Assembly: GCA_018376535.1 (NCBI GenBank)
Contig: JAHABC010000001.1
Span: 1-64,000 of the forward strand
Direction: 5' to 3'
Source of the DNA: Ruminococcus sp.
GTDB lineage: Bacteria > Bacillota > Clostridia > Oscillospirales > Ruminococcaceae
Length of the DNA: 64,000 nt
The position numbers were made by a program, and so were the translations under genes. Shown one piece after another: positions 1 to 8,153 of the stretch. The notes beneath the pieces are model-generated. The model was not told the DNA's origin and did no database searches. It saw nothing but the letters and a program-made list of their open reading frames with translations. Position 1 is the first letter of the stretch, and each line of letters opens with the position of its first letter.

Positions 1-811
1 TAGAGAACGCTGCACCAGTCTTATGTGCCATAGAGTGTACTATTCCTAACAAAGCGTTAGAGAATGCCATACCTGCTAAACATTGAGCATAGTGCATCTG
101 TTCACGAGCACCCATGTCACCGTTGTAGCTGTCTGGTAGATAGTCAAATACCATCTCTATAGCCTTTAGTGCTAGAGGGTCTGTAAATGGGCCATTTAAT
201 GTAGATACATAAGCCTCAATAGCATGAGTTAAAGCGTCCATACCAGTATGTGCAACTAGTTTTGGTGGCATAGTTTCAGCTATTTCTGGGTCTACTATAG
301 CAATATCTGGAGTGATATTGAAATCTGCTAGTGGGTACTTAACACCAGTTTGATAATTTGTAATTACTGAGAATGCTGTAACTTCAGTAGCTGTTCCAGA
401 TGTAGATGGTATAGCTACAAACTTAGCTTTTTGTCTTAGTGTTGGGAAGTTAAAAGGTATTATTAAATCCTCAAAAGTAGTTTCAGGATATTCATAGAAT
501 GTCCACATAGCCTTAGCTGCGTCTATTGGAGAACCTCCACCCATAGCAACGATAACGTCTGGTTGGAACTCTCTCATAACTTCAGCACCCTTCATAACTG
601 TTTCTACAGATGGGTCTGGTTCAACGCCTTCAAAGAGTTTAACTTCCATACCAGCCTCTTGCAATAGACAGACTGCCTTATCTAAGAAACCAAAACGTTT
701 CATAGAGCCTCCTCCGACTACTACTATTGCTTTAGTTCCCTTGATATTCTTTAGTTCTTCAAGACAACCTTTGCCATGATATACATCTCTAGGTAGAGTA
801 AAACGTGCCAT
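1..811 (-). CDS. iron-containing alcohol dehydrogenase (partial, 3' end outside window)
   Basis: Reads off the left edge: 270 codons are present and the C-terminus is missing. The N-terminus starts MARFTLPRDVYHGKGCLEEL. A dinucleotide-binding segment VVVGGGS is followed by the GGGSPIDAAKAMW motif, and iron-ligand histidines lie in the HAIEAY and HSMAHKTGAAF segments, as in group III Fe-dependent alcohol dehydrogenases (butanol and 1,3-propanediol dehydrogenase type). It is also similar to the C-terminal half of AdhE at 9186-11858. The ATG at 811 follows an AGGAGG-type ribosome site. It probably reduces aldehydes with NAD(P)H in the cytoplasm; the exact substrate cannot be told. A palindrome at 849-864 in the leader may be an operator. 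Confidence 0.9.
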   Translation of the reverse strand, partial: MARFTLPRDVYHGKGCLEELKNIKGTKAIVVVGGGSMKRFGFLDKAVCLLQEAGMEVKLFEGVEPDPSVETVMKGAEVMREFQPDVIVAMGGGSPIDAAKAMWTFYEYPETTFEDLIIPFNFPTLRQKAKFVAIPSTSGTATEVTAFSVITNYQTGVKYPLADFNITPDIAIVDPEIAETMPPKLVAHTGMDALTHAIEAYVSTLNGPFTDPLALKAIEMVFDYLPDSYNGDMGAREQMHYAQCLAGMAFSNALLGIVHSMAHKTGAAFS

Positions 812-848
812 AATAAAAGACCTCCTAAATATTTCAATTTATCTATTT

Positions 849-864
849 TCGATATAATTATCGA
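849..864. promoter_or_regulatory. 16-bp palindrome with N4 spacer, candidate operator of the alcohol dehydrogenase gene
   Basis: The sequence is TCGATA-N4-TATCGA, a perfect inverted repeat, just downstream (minus strand) of a TATAAT-like -10 box at 878-883. A repressor bound here would sit at about +10 to +30. The 6-N4-6 geometry is like that of Rex sites, but the half-site does not match the clostridial Rex consensus (TTGTTAA), so the protein that binds is unknown. Confidence 0.4.
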
Positions 865-982
865 TTTCATTAAAGTAATTATATCACACTTGCACAAAAA
901 TAGGTAATATAAAATAGGAATACCTTATATATATTTTTTTATATTATATAAGCTATAAGATACATACTATTTAATATGACTT

Positions 983-1191
983 CTACTCATAAGGTTCTTT
1001 ATTGTCGGTCAACCCTAGAATATAATCCGTGCTAGTATTATAAAGCTGAGATAGTTTTATTATTACATATATTGGAACTTCTCTAACACCTCTCTCATAC
1101 TTTGAATACAACGACTGGTCGCACAACTTGCTGTTTTATGTACTTTACCAGAAGTTTTATTCATAAAATATTCCTTTAAAATTTCTTCCAT
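983..1191 (-). pseudogene. remnant of a small XRE-family HTH regulator (frameshifted)
   Basis: An ATG at 1191 has a good ribosome site (GGAGG) and opens a 42-codon frame. From about 1120 the recognisable protein continues in another frame and contains QSLYSKYERGVREVP, then LSQLYNTSTDYILGLTDN, ending at the TAG at 983-985. This is the C-terminal half of a Cro/C1-type HTH protein and closely resembles the intact regulator at 59848-60057 (YSRYENGDREIPVR, then VSIDYILGRTDRKN). The N-terminal recognition helices are missing, so it should not bind DNA normally. Deletion or frameshift is the simplest reading; a sequencing error cannot explain the missing helices. Confidence 0.65.
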
Positions 1192-1290
1192 AAAAAACCT
1201 CCACATAACTAAATATTATCAACTCAACTTTTCTTTCTATGATTATATTATACTATATTTTAGGGGATTTTTTTAGTACAAAAAATGCAA

Positions 1291-1320
1291 AAACGACGTA
1301 TCTACGAAGATACGCCGTTT
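1291..1320 (-). terminator. Rho-independent terminator after nfnB
   Basis: A 13-bp stem (AAACGACGTATCT pairing with AGATACGCCGTTT, one mismatch) with the tetraloop ACGA. On the minus strand it is followed by TTTTTGCATTTTTT. A T-rich stretch on the plus strand makes it potentially bidirectional. Confidence 0.85.
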
Positions 1321-1350
1321 ATTTTTATAGTTAAAAATAGATATTAAATC

Positions 1351-2745
1351 TTAGTTTTTAGACTTGATATACTCATCGATAGCCTTTGCAGATGCCTTAC
1401 CTGCACCCATTGCAGAGATAACTGTAGCAGCACCAGTAACGGCATCACCACCAGCGAAAACGCCCTCTCTGGAAGTTTGACCTTTTTCGCCATCAGTAAC
1501 TATACAGCCGTGTTTGTTAGTTTCAAGATTAGCAGTAGTACTCTTTATTAGTGGGTTTGGAGAAGTTCCTATAGACATGATAACGCAATCTACATCAAGA
1601 ACGAACTCAGAGCCTTCTTTAACGATAGGTCTACGTCTACCAGATGCATCAGGTTCACCTAGTTCCATTTCAACGCACTTCATACCCTTAACGAATTTAT
1701 GTTCATCGCCTAGTATTTCAACTGGATTGTTTAAAGTCTTAAAGATGATGCCTTCTTCTTCAGCGTGTTCAACTTCTTCTTTTCTAGCAGGAAGTTCGTC
1801 CATAGAACGTCTGTAGACTATGTACACGCTTTCTGCACCCAAACGTTGAGCACAACGAGCAGCGTCCATAGCAACGTTACCACCACCTACAACGGCAACC
1901 TTTTTAGCGTTCATAATAGGAGTTGCAGAGCCTTCCTTATAAGCCTTCATTAGATTAGTTCTAGTTAAGAACTCATTAGCAGAATATACACCCTTTAAGT
2001 TTTCACCAGGAATGTTCATAAATCTAGGTAGACCAGCACCAGAACCTATAAATATAGCTTCAAAACCTTGTTCGTCCATAAGTTCATCAATTGAGATAAC
2101 CTTACCTACTACCATGTTAGTTTCTACCTTAACGCCTAGAGCCTTTAAGTTATCAACTTCCTTTTGAACTATGCTCTTAGGAAGTCTAAACTCTGGAATA
2201 CCATATACTAGAACGCCTCCAGCCTTGTGTAGAGCCTCAAAGATAGTAACTTCATAACCCATCTTAGCTAAATCACCAGCACAAGTTAATCCTGATGGAC
2301 CTGCACCTATGATAGCTACCTTATGACCATTAGATTGTGGCTTAACAGCTTGTTCAGTACAGTGTTCATTGTGATAGTCTGCAACAAAACGTTCCAAACG
2401 ACCTATACCAACTGGTTCAGCTTTGATACCTCTAACACACTTGCTTTCGCATTGTTTCTCTTGAGGACATACACGTCCACATACGGCAGGTAATGAACTG
2501 GATAATGATATGCTTTGATATGCTCCTTCATAATCTTTTTCCTTTATTTTGGAAATAAATGCAGGAATGTTTATAGATACAGGACAACCAGTCATACATC
2601 TAGCATTTTTACAGTTTAGACATCTTTCAGCCTCATCAAGAGCGATTGCCTCTGTATAGCCAAGAGCAACTTCCTTAAAGTTATGACTTCTAACTTGAGG
2701 GTCTTGTACAGGCATTTCATTCTTTTTAGGTGACATATTAGGCAT
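1351..2745 (-). CDS. nfnB: NADH-dependent ferredoxin:NADP+ oxidoreductase, large subunit NfnB (GltD-like)
   Basis: 464 aa, GltD-like flavoprotein. The N-terminus (about residues 35-110) has the cysteine clusters CLNCKNARCMTGCP and CGRVCPQEKQCESKC that bind two [4Fe-4S] clusters. A FAD-binding GAGPSGL follows near 146, a NAD(P)-binding GGGNVAMDAA near 287, and GGDAVTGAATVISAMGAGK near the C-terminus. Alone it would be annotated as glutamate synthase small subunit, but no glutamate synthase large subunit is adjacent. Instead it lies 2 bases after nfnA, the arrangement of the bifurcating transhydrogenase NfnAB, which couples NADH and reduced ferredoxin oxidation to NADP+ reduction. Some homologues are named SudA; sulfide dehydrogenase activity is the alternative. 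Confidence 0.85.
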   Translation of the reverse strand: MPNMSPKKNEMPVQDPQVRSHNFKEVALGYTEAIALDEAERCLNCKNARCMTGCPVSINIPAFISKIKEKDYEGAYQSISLSSSLPAVCGRVCPQEKQCESKCVRGIKAEPVGIGRLERFVADYHNEHCTEQAVKPQSNGHKVAIIGAGPSGLTCAGDLAKMGYEVTIFEALHKAGGVLVYGIPEFRLPKSIVQKEVDNLKALGVKVETNMVVGKVISIDELMDEQGFEAIFIGSGAGLPRFMNIPGENLKGVYSANEFLTRTNLMKAYKEGSATPIMNAKKVAVVGGGNVAMDAARCAQRLGAESVYIVYRRSMDELPARKEEVEHAEEEGIIFKTLNNPVEILGDEHKFVKGMKCVEMELGEPDASGRRRPIVKEGSEFVLDVDCVIMSIGTSPNPLIKSTTANLETNKHGCIVTDGEKGQTSREGVFAGGDAVTGAATVISAMGAGKASAKAIDEYIKSKN

Positions 2746-2747
2746 GA

Positions 2748-3587
2748 TTATTCAACCCCCTTAAATAGATTACAAGTTTCTTCATGTTGTTTACGTTCAA
2801 ACTCTCTGTACATAGAAGAACGTTCCATAGCTTCATCGAAGTCTACAAGATGTCCGTCAAAGTCAGGGCCATCAACACAAGCGAACTTAGTTTCACCACC
2901 AACAGTTAGACGGCAACCACCACACATACCAGTACCATCAATCATGATAGGGTTCATGGATACTACAGTCTTAATACCATACTTTTCAGTAGTCTTACAT
3001 ACGAACTTCATCATAATTAGTGGGCCAATAGCGATAACTTCATCATATTTATTACCATCTTGGATAAGTTGTTCAAGAGCGTTAGTAACTAAGCCCTTAG
3101 TACCATGACTTCCGTCATCGGTCATCATGCAGAGTTTGTCGCTAACTGCATTGAACTCATCTTCTAAGATAACTAAATCCTTGTTTCTAAAACCTACTAC
3201 AGAGTGAACTTCACAACCTAAATTGTGTAACTTCTTAGCTATAGGATAAGCAATGGCACAACCTACACCACCACCAACTACAGCGACTTTCTTCAATCCA
3301 TCTGTATGAGATGCAACACCTAAAGGACCTACAAAATCCTGAATATATTCGCCCTCATTTTTGTGATTTAACTTTTCAGTAGTAGCACCTACTATTTGGA
3401 AAATAATAGTAACAGTTCCAGCTTCTCTGTCGAAATCTGCAACTGTTAGTGGAATACGTTCGCCCTCATCATCTACTCTTAGAATGATAAATTGACCTGG
3501 TTCAGCCTTTTTAGCTATAGCTGGAGCGTCAATTTCCATCAATGTTACTGTAGGATTAAGAACTTTTTTCTTAACTATTTTAAACAT
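2748..3587 (-). CDS. nfnA: NADH-dependent ferredoxin:NADP+ oxidoreductase, small subunit NfnA (ferredoxin-NADP+ reductase-like)
   Basis: 279 aa, usual length for the family. The N-terminal FAD domain contains EPGQFIILR and GERIPLTVAD. A nucleotide-binding VAVVGGGVGCAIAYP lies near residue 100, and a C-terminal [2Fe-2S] site is CGGCRLTVGG followed by KFACVDGPDFDGHLVDF. This layout is typical of NfnA/SudB and of dihydroorotate dehydrogenase electron-transfer subunits; the partner NfnB immediately downstream decides for NfnA. The ATG at 3587 follows AAAGGAAG. Its promoter is at 3693-3720. With the hydrogenase encoded divergently from the same intergenic region, it exchanges electrons between NADH, NADPH and ferredoxin in the cytoplasm. 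Confidence 0.88.
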   Translation of the reverse strand: MFKIVKKKVLNPTVTLMEIDAPAIAKKAEPGQFIILRVDDEGERIPLTVADFDREAGTVTIIFQIVGATTEKLNHKNEGEYIQDFVGPLGVASHTDGLKKVAVVGGGVGCAIAYPIAKKLHNLGCEVHSVVGFRNKDLVILEDEFNAVSDKLCMMTDDGSHGTKGLVTNALEQLIQDGNKYDEVIAIGPLIMMKFVCKTTEKYGIKTVVSMNPIMIDGTGMCGGCRLTVGGETKFACVDGPDFDGHLVDFDEAMERSSMYREFERKQHEETCNLFKGVE

Positions 3588-3692
3588 CGTTCTATAACTT
3601 CCTTTCTAACGATTAATAATTAACAAAAAATTAAATATCTCTGCTTGATTTTTTAGATATTTTTTATAACATATCAATGCTTACATACACTT

Positions 3693-3720
3693 ATTATATC
3701 ACGGGAAGTAGAATTATCAA
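3693..3720 (-). promoter_or_regulatory. sigma-A type promoter of nfnAB
   Basis: On the minus strand TTGATA (3720-3715), a 16-base spacer and TATAAT (3698-3693), about 100 bases before the nfnA start. A TTAACAA half-site like the Rex consensus lies in the leader near 3620-3626, but its other half is poor. Confidence 0.65.
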
Positions 3721-3782
3721 TAATGTAAAAATAGAATGACCTATATCAAAAAGTATATGTTTGATATTTTCGCACACCATCG

Positions 3783-3808
3783 AAAAAGTTAGTCTTGGCT
3801 AACTTTTT
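3783..3808. terminator. orphan terminator-like hairpin between the divergent nfn and hyd promoters
   Basis: Perfect 10-bp stem AAAAAGTTAG / CTAACTTTTT with a 6-base loop. It looks like a terminator in both directions, yet both flanking genes are transcribed away from it. The rest of the 3588-4020 gap is AT-rich promoter DNA with no gene that I can support. Confidence 0.6.
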
Positions 3809-3935
3809 ATATATACTTTTTTATATGTTTAATGCCATATTTTATATTACCATCTAAATTTATATGAGGTATATAATTGTAATATGAGTAATTTGCACAT
3901 ATCATTATTGAATAGTTGATTTTTTTTATATATAA

Positions 3936-3964
3936 TTTTAATTAAACGTTTAATGTTCTATAAT
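3936..3964 (+). promoter_or_regulatory. hyd operon promoter with a palindromic operator in its spacer
   Basis: A TATAAT box at 3959-3964 is preceded by a weak -35. The 14-bp perfect palindrome ATTAAACGTTTAAT (3941-3954) lies between them. Its core TTAA-N4-TTAA matches the inner part of the clostridial Rex consensus TTGTTAA-N4-TTAACAA; the outer bases do not. Repression by Rex at high NAD+/NADH is therefore plausible but not proven. Confidence 0.5.
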
Positions 3965-4020
3965 GATGCAAAAAATCCCCATTAATAACTAAACTATATT
4001 TTATGAAATGAGGTCGAACA

Positions 4021-4500
4021 ATGGAAAAAGAATTTGATTTCTCTATTATAGACGAAATTCTTTCTAAACACGAACCCACTGCTATAATAGCTATCTTGCA
4101 AGATGTTCAAGAACATTATAGATATCTTCCTAGAGAAATTTTTCCTTACATTGCTAAAAAGTTGAATACTAGCGAGGCTAAAATTTACAGTGTGGCTACA
4201 TTCTATGAGAACTTCTCTCTTGAACCTAAAGGCAAGTATGTAATAAAATGTTGCGATGGTACTGCTTGTCATGTTAGAAAGTCTATACCTATACTTGAAT
4301 ATCTAAGAAAAGAACTTGGTCTTACTGCAACCAAAACTACCTCCGATGATTTAATGTTCACCGTAGAAACTGTATCATGTTTAGGTGCTTGTGGTCTTGC
4401 TCCAGTGTTGACCGTCAACGATGTGGTTCACCCATCTATGACTCCTGAAAAGGCTGAGGCTCTTTTAAAACAACTAAAGGAGGCTGAACCTAATGTTTAA
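4021..4500 (+). CDS. hydC: hydrogenase NuoE-like [2Fe-2S] subunit (HydC/HndA)
   Basis: 159 aa, thioredoxin-like [2Fe-2S] protein of the NuoE family. Ligand cysteines are in CCDGTACHV (near residue 80) and CLGACGLAP (near 120), preceded by the helical ATFYENFSLEPKGKYVIK region typical of NuoE. It is the first gene of a three-gene operon and overlaps hydB by 8 bases, suggesting coupled translation. In trimeric NAD(P)-linked [FeFe] hydrogenases this subunit passes electrons to the NuoF-like flavin subunit. The ATG at 4021 follows a GAGG-type ribosome site. Confidence 0.92.
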   Translation: MEKEFDFSIIDEILSKHEPTAIIAILQDVQEHYRYLPREIFPYIAKKLNTSEAKIYSVATFYENFSLEPKGKYVIKCCDGTACHVRKSIPILEYLRKELGLTATKTTSDDLMFTVETVSCLGACGLAPVLTVNDVVHPSMTPEKAEALLKQLKEAEPNV

Positions 4501-6379
4501 ATTAAACGATGCCGTGGATATCAACAATGCTAGAAATACCTTCAAACACTCTTTTGATATGCAAAAGAAAAAAGTTCTAATATGCGGTGGTACTGGTTGT
4601 GTTGCTGGTGGTTCACTAAAAATATATGCCGAAATTATTAGACTCCTTGAAATTGCTGGTGTTGAAGTATCCGTTGAACTAAAAGCTGAAACTGAAAATC
4701 GTGAAAATGTAATAGGCGTTAAAAAAAGCGGTTGCCACGGATTCTGCGAAATGGGTCCTCTAGTTAGAATTGAACCTAAAGGTTGGCTATATACTAAGGT
4801 AAAGTTCGAAGATTGTGCCGAAATAGTAGAAAAATCTCTAATTGGCGATGAGTTCATTGAAAGATTGGCTTACAAAAGTAATGGTGTCACTTTCGCTAAA
4901 CAAGAAGAAATTCCATTCTATGCAAAACAGACTAGATTGGTTCTTGAACATTGTGGTCACATAGATGCAACTTCTATTAAAGAATATCTAGCTATTGGTG
5001 GATATAAAGCATTACAAAAATCTCTATTTGAAATGTCACCTAGTGACGTCGTAGATACCATATCAGATTCTAATTTGCGTGGTCGTGGAGGCGGTGGCTT
5101 TCCTACTGGTAGAAAGTGGTCGCAAGTTGCAAAGCAATCCGACCCTATTAAGTATGTGGTCTGTAACGGTGATGAGGGCGACCCTGGTGCTTTTATGGAT
5201 AGAAGTATCATGGAAGGCGACCCCCATAGAATGATTGAAGGTATGATGATTGCTGGTTATGCTACTGGTGCTAAAAATGGTTATATATATGTTCGTGCAG
5301 AATATCCACTAGCCGTTGAAAGACTAAAGATGGCTATTAGTCAAGCTGAAGAATGTGGTCTATTAGGTGATAACATTCTAGGTACAGACTTCTCTTTTAG
5401 ATTACATATCAACCGTGGTGCAGGAGCTTTCGTATGTGGTGAGGGTTCAGCATTAACGGCATCTATAGAGGGTAAACGTGGTATGCCTAGAGTTAAGCCT
5501 CCTAGAACCGTTGAACACGGTCTATTTGATAAACCTACAGTCTTAAACAACGTCGAAACTTTTGCCAACGTCCCTTTAATAATAAACAATGGTGCAGATT
5601 GGTATAAATCTATAGGTCCAGCAAATTCCCCTGGAACTAAGGCTTTTGCTCTAACTGGTAAGATTAATAATACTGGCTTGATTGAAATTCCTATGGGTAA
5701 GACTCTAAAAGAGGTCATCTATGATATAGGTGGTGGTATCCGTGATGGAAAAGAGTTCAAAGCCGTTCAAATTGGAGGACCATCTGGTGGTTGTCTAATC
5801 ACTAAGGATTTATCTCTACCTTTAGATTTCGACTCTTTAAAGAAAGTCGGTGCTATGATAGGTTCTGGTGGTCTTGTAGTTATGGATAATGATACTTGTA
5901 TGGTAGAAATTGCACGTTTCTTTATGAACTTTACTCAAAATGAATCTTGTGGAAAGTGCGTTCCATGTCGTGAGGGTACTAAACGTATGCTTGAAATCTT
6001 GGAAAGAATAGTGGCTGGTAATGGTAAAGATGGCGACATTGAACTACTTCTTGAATTAGCTGATACTATTTCTTCTACTGCACTTTGTGGATTGGGTAAG
6101 ACTGCTCCTGCTCCAGTAATATCTACTATTAAGAGTTTCCGTGATGAGTATGAGGCTCATGTATATGATAAAAAATGTCCTGCTGGTAACTGCAAAAAGT
6201 TAGTTAGATATCAAATTCAACCTGAACTATGTAAAGGTTGTTCAGCGTGTTCTCGTAAGTGTCCAGTTGGGGCTATAAGTGGTCAAATAAAGAGTCCGTT
6301 CACCATAGATACTACTAAGTGTATAAAATGTGGTGCTTGTATTCAAACTTGTAAGTTCGGTGCAATAAAGGAGGTTTAA
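4493..6379 (+). CDS. hydB: hydrogenase NuoF-like NADH/FMN subunit (HydB/HndC)
   Basis: 628 aa. Order of domains: N-terminal thioredoxin-like [2Fe-2S] ferredoxin (about residues 22-115, CGGTGCVAGGS and KSGCHGFCEMGP); NuoF core with GRGGGGFPTGRKW and GDEGDPGAFMDR for FMN and NADH; a [4Fe-4S] site ESCGKCVPCREG; and C-terminal two-cluster ferredoxin (CKGCSACSRKCPVGAI and CIKCGACIQTCKFGAI). The N-terminal domain is a separate gene (hndB) in the four-subunit Hnd enzymes, so this is the fused HydB form. It is the NADH site and the probable branching flavin of the complex that makes H2 from NADH plus reduced ferredoxin, or the reverse. Confidence 0.93.
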   Translation: MFKLNDAVDINNARNTFKHSFDMQKKKVLICGGTGCVAGGSLKIYAEIIRLLEIAGVEVSVELKAETENRENVIGVKKSGCHGFCEMGPLVRIEPKGWLYTKVKFEDCAEIVEKSLIGDEFIERLAYKSNGVTFAKQEEIPFYAKQTRLVLEHCGHIDATSIKEYLAIGGYKALQKSLFEMSPSDVVDTISDSNLRGRGGGGFPTGRKWSQVAKQSDPIKYVVCNGDEGDPGAFMDRSIMEGDPHRMIEGMMIAGYATGAKNGYIYVRAEYPLAVERLKMAISQAEECGLLGDNILGTDFSFRLHINRGAGAFVCGEGSALTASIEGKRGMPRVKPPRTVEHGLFDKPTVLNNVETFANVPLIINNGADWYKSIGPANSPGTKAFALTGKINNTGLIEIPMGKTLKEVIYDIGGGIRDGKEFKAVQIGGPSGGCLITKDLSLPLDFDSLKKVGAMIGSGGLVVMDNDTCMVEIARFFMNFTQNESCGKCVPCREGTKRMLEILERIVAGNGKDGDIELLLELADTISSTALCGLGKTAPAPVISTIKSFRDEYEAHVYDKKCPAGNCKKLVRYQIQPELCKGCSACSRKCPVGAISGQIKSPFTIDTTKCIKCGACIQTCKFGAIKEV

Positions 6380-6387
6380 CATTAATC

Positions 6388-8070
6388 ATGAAGAACGAAA
6401 ATTATATGCTTATAGATAACATTCCAGTACCTATTGAGAATGAAAAAAATATTCTTGAAATGGTTCGTAAAGCAGGTATTGAACTTCCTACATTCTGTTA
6501 CTATTCCGAACTATCGGTGTACGGTGCTTGTAGAATGTGTATGGTGGAAAATAAACATGGTGGCATGGAGGCATCTTGTTCTACACCACCTAGGGCAGGT
6601 ATGGAAATATATACTAATACTCCTAAACTTAGACAACATCGTAAGATGATTTTAGAACTTCTACTATCCAACCACTGTAGAGATTGCAATACTTGTGATA
6701 AAAATGGTAAGTGTAAACTTCAAGAACTTGCACATCGTTTTGATATCCATAGAGTACGTTTTGAAAATACATCACCTGAACCACTAGTAGATGACTCATC
6801 ACCATGCATTACTAAAGATGCTAGTAAGTGTATTCTATGTGGCGATTGCGTTCGTGTATGTAATGAAGTTCAAAACGTTGGTGCTATAGATTTTGCACAT
6901 CGTGGTTCTAAAATGACCGTAAGTTGTGCTTTTGAAACTCCAATTGGACAATCCAACTGTGTAGGTTGTGGACAGTGTGCATCGGTATGTCCTACTGGAG
7001 CGATAATCATAAAAGATGATAGTCACCTACTTTGGAAAGAACTTTGGAACGATAATACTAATGTAGTATGTCAAATAGCCCCAGCCGTTAGAGTCGCTGT
7101 AGCTAAAGAGTTCGGTTATAAGGGCGAAAACGTTATGGGAAAAATAGTCGCATCTTTAAAGCGTCTAGGATTTACCTACGTTTTCGATACCGCTACTGCT
7201 GCTGATATTACAGTTATAGAAGAAGCTAATGAGTTTATCGAAAGAATTAAAAAGGGCGAAAATATACCATTATTTACATCATGTTGTCCTGCATGGGTTA
7301 AATATTGTGAAAATAACTATCCTGAATTGATGCCTAATGTATCTAGTTGTCGTTCTCCAATGCAGATGTACGCATCGGTAATTAGAGAAAAGTTCAAAGA
7401 TGATACAAAGCGTCTAGTAAGTGTCGCAGTAATGCCTTGCACTGCCAAAAAAGGTGAGGCTAAACGTGAAGAATTTATGGTTGATGGCAAGCCTATCGTT
7501 GACTATGTTATAACCACTCAAGAGTTAATAAAGATGATTAGAGAGGCTGGTATCTGCTTTAACGAAATAGAACCCGAAGCTATAGATATGCCTTTCGGTT
7601 CTAAATCTGGTGCAGGAGTTATATTCGGTGTCACTGGTGGCGTAACCGAGGCAGTAATTAGATACGTTTCTACTGATAAATCTAGTTCAGCTCTAAAAAT
7701 GATTGCCTACAACGGCGTTAGAGGTCTTGAAGGTGTTAAAGAGTTTACTGTTCCATTTGGCGATACAGAGTTGAAAATCGCTTGTGTTAGTGGTCTTAAA
7801 AATGCTAATGATATCATTCAAAGAGTTAAAAACGGCGAACATTTCGACTTAATAGAAATCATGGCTTGTCCTAACGGTTGCATAAACGGAGCAGGTCAAC
7901 CAGTCGCCAAGGCTAAAGAACGTAAAAAAAGAAGTGCTGAACTATATAACAATGATAGTATGTGTACTATCAAGAGTAGCGAAGAAAATCCACTTATAGA
8001 GTATATCTACAAGGAAATATTAAAGGATAAGGCTCACGAACTGTTACACGTTCATTATAATAGTAAATAA
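6388..8070 (+). CDS. hydA: [FeFe] hydrogenase catalytic subunit (HydA/HndD)
   Basis: 560 aa. The N-terminal [2Fe-2S] domain has CRMCMV near residue 48. The His-Cys [4Fe-4S] motif (about 84-109) is followed by two [4Fe-4S] sites at about 148-158 and 191-201. The H-cluster motifs are TSCCPAW (297-303), MPCTAKKGE (349-357) and EIMACPNGCINGAGQP (490-505), with ligand cysteines at about 300, 351, 494 and 498. The third motif has Ala where GGGQP is more usual. It catalyses reversible H2 formation in the cytoplasm with HydB and HydC. No maturation genes (hydE, hydF, hydG) lie in the window. The ribosome site AGGAGG lies about 12 bases before the ATG. Confidence 0.95.
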   Translation: MKNENYMLIDNIPVPIENEKNILEMVRKAGIELPTFCYYSELSVYGACRMCMVENKHGGMEASCSTPPRAGMEIYTNTPKLRQHRKMILELLLSNHCRDCNTCDKNGKCKLQELAHRFDIHRVRFENTSPEPLVDDSSPCITKDASKCILCGDCVRVCNEVQNVGAIDFAHRGSKMTVSCAFETPIGQSNCVGCGQCASVCPTGAIIIKDDSHLLWKELWNDNTNVVCQIAPAVRVAVAKEFGYKGENVMGKIVASLKRLGFTYVFDTATAADITVIEEANEFIERIKKGENIPLFTSCCPAWVKYCENNYPELMPNVSSCRSPMQMYASVIREKFKDDTKRLVSVAVMPCTAKKGEAKREEFMVDGKPIVDYVITTQELIKMIREAGICFNEIEPEAIDMPFGSKSGAGVIFGVTGGVTEAVIRYVSTDKSSSALKMIAYNGVRGLEGVKEFTVPFGDTELKIACVSGLKNANDIIQRVKNGEHFDLIEIMACPNGCINGAGQPVAKAKERKKRSAELYNNDSMCTIKSSEENPLIEYIYKEILKDKAHELLHVHYNSK

Positions 8071-8097
8071 TCTTTTACCATTGTTTTCCATAAATTA

Positions 8098-8131
8098 AAA
8101 GATGTCATATCATAATAGATATGGCATCTTT
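8098..8131 (+). terminator. Rho-independent terminator of the hyd operon
   Basis: A 14-bp stem (AAAGATGTCATATC / GATATGGCATCTTT, one G-T pair) with loop ATAATA, ending in TTTAATATTATAT. It also lies after the lysR stop on the minus strand, so it may serve both. Confidence 0.85.
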
Positions 8132-8153
8132 AATATTATATAATCTTAAACTA

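Noticed and set aside
1351..2745. Glutamate synthase small subunit
   Set aside because: No large subunit is adjacent and the partner gene is NfnA-like, so NfnB is the better name, although GltD similarity is real.
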